The position numbers and the translations under genes are program-made. The notes under the pieces were generated by a model that was not told the origin of the DNA, searched no databases, and was given only the letters and a program-made list of their open reading frames with translations. This document shows, in pieces, positions 63,781 through 64,000 of a DNA stretch of 64,000 nucleotides (its first letter is position 1; each line of letters starts with the position of its first letter). The DNA comes from Bacillus sp. AFS006103 (GTDB lineage Bacteria > Bacillota > Bacilli > Bacillales > Cytobacillaceae): contig NTXX01000001.1 in NCBI GenBank assembly GCA_002559145.1, forward strand, positions 1 through 64,000. The letters are read 5' to 3'.

Positions 63781-63817
63781 CAAAAAAAAGATAAGGAAAA
63801 AAGCTCCTCATCTTGAA
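63781..63817 (-). terminator. phoU terminator
   Basis: AAGATGAGGA pairs with TCCTTATCTT over a short loop, with eight Ts on the minus strand. Confidence 0.88.
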
Positions 63818-63834
63818 TAAACTCTATTTTTTCA

Positions 63835-64000
63835 TTATGCATTCAAATTAACACGGTCACCTGTCACAAGGTAGATCACATTCTCGGCAATATTCGTTGA
63901 ATGATCAGCAATTCTTTCAATATATCTACATACAAATGATAATTGAATAATTTGGTTGGTTGCATTTGGATTTTGTGGAATATAGCTCAACAGCTCTTGT
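63835..64000 (-). CDS. phoU: PhoU, C-terminal part (runs off the window)
   Basis: The last 54 codons of phoU are here: NQIIQLSFVCRYIERIADHSTNIAENVIYLVTGDRVNLNA, with the ERIADHSTN metal-site motif. PhoU regulates phosphate uptake and the PhoR kinase. The rest lies beyond position 64,000. Confidence 0.9.
   Translation of the reverse strand, partial: QELLSYIPQNPNATNQIIQLSFVCRYIERIADHSTNIAENVIYLVTGDRVNLNA

Overview
This is a low-GC Bacillaceae chromosome segment. A complete spoIIIA sporulation operon, a comG competence operon, the efp/yqh block, a glycine riboswitch in front of gcvT-gcvPA-gcvPB and a yqg block ending in rpmG and phoU all follow the Bacillus subtilis gene order closely. My best guess (inference) is a Bacillus or Neobacillus-type aerobe or facultative anaerobe. 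Most genes lie on the minus strand. No rRNA, tRNA or CRISPR was seen.

Layout: 0.1-5.3 kb spoIIIAA-AH (minus); 5.5-6.2 kb a SIMPL-domain protein; 6.2-15.95 kb a cytochrome c maturation System I operon (ccmG-D-C-B-A, two accessory genes, ccmH-F-E and a secreted SHOCT-tailed protein), followed upstream by a diheme cytochrome c and a PCYCGC lipoprotein; 16.1-30.7 kb housekeeping genes (efp, yqhT, yqhR, yqhQ, yqhP, yqhO, an NlpC/P60 hydrolase, B12-dependent ribonucleotide reductase, lipM, yqhL, gcvPB, gcvPA, gcvT with its riboswitch); 31.1-33.6 kb yqhH and yqhG; 33.8-51.7 kb the comG operon, split by a mobile element; 51.9-64 kb the yqg block, ldh, a DUF92 protein, rpmG and the 3' end of phoU.

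The main accessory feature is a roughly 13.7-kb element (about 34,230-47,896) inserted inside the Walker A codons of comGA. The left fragment of comGA ends in the first half of the P-loop, the right fragment resumes with the second half, and the rest of comG (comGB-GG, yqzE) is intact. The element has imperfect terminal inverted repeats, its own promoter, three large consecutive tyrosine-recombinase-like genes, a small coiled-coil partner of Tn554 TnpC type and a ribbon-helix-helix protein. The cargo includes two tandem membrane-anchored Mrr-like nucleases, several unknown proteins with Cys motifs or membrane segments, and a fusion of a catalytically degenerate tyrosine-recombinase domain to an HNH nuclease. 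I read it as a Tn554/recombinase-trio type element that disables DNA uptake and probably carries a DNA-targeting defence module (inference).

The second notable find is the PCYCGC lipoprotein at 15,504-15,953. An in-frame TGA replaces the first Cys of a CxxC, the reading frame continues through the rest of the family domain to a normal stop next to the cytochrome gene, and a stem-loop with bacterial SECIS geometry follows the TGA. It is a strong candidate selenoprotein that a standard-code annotation would truncate.
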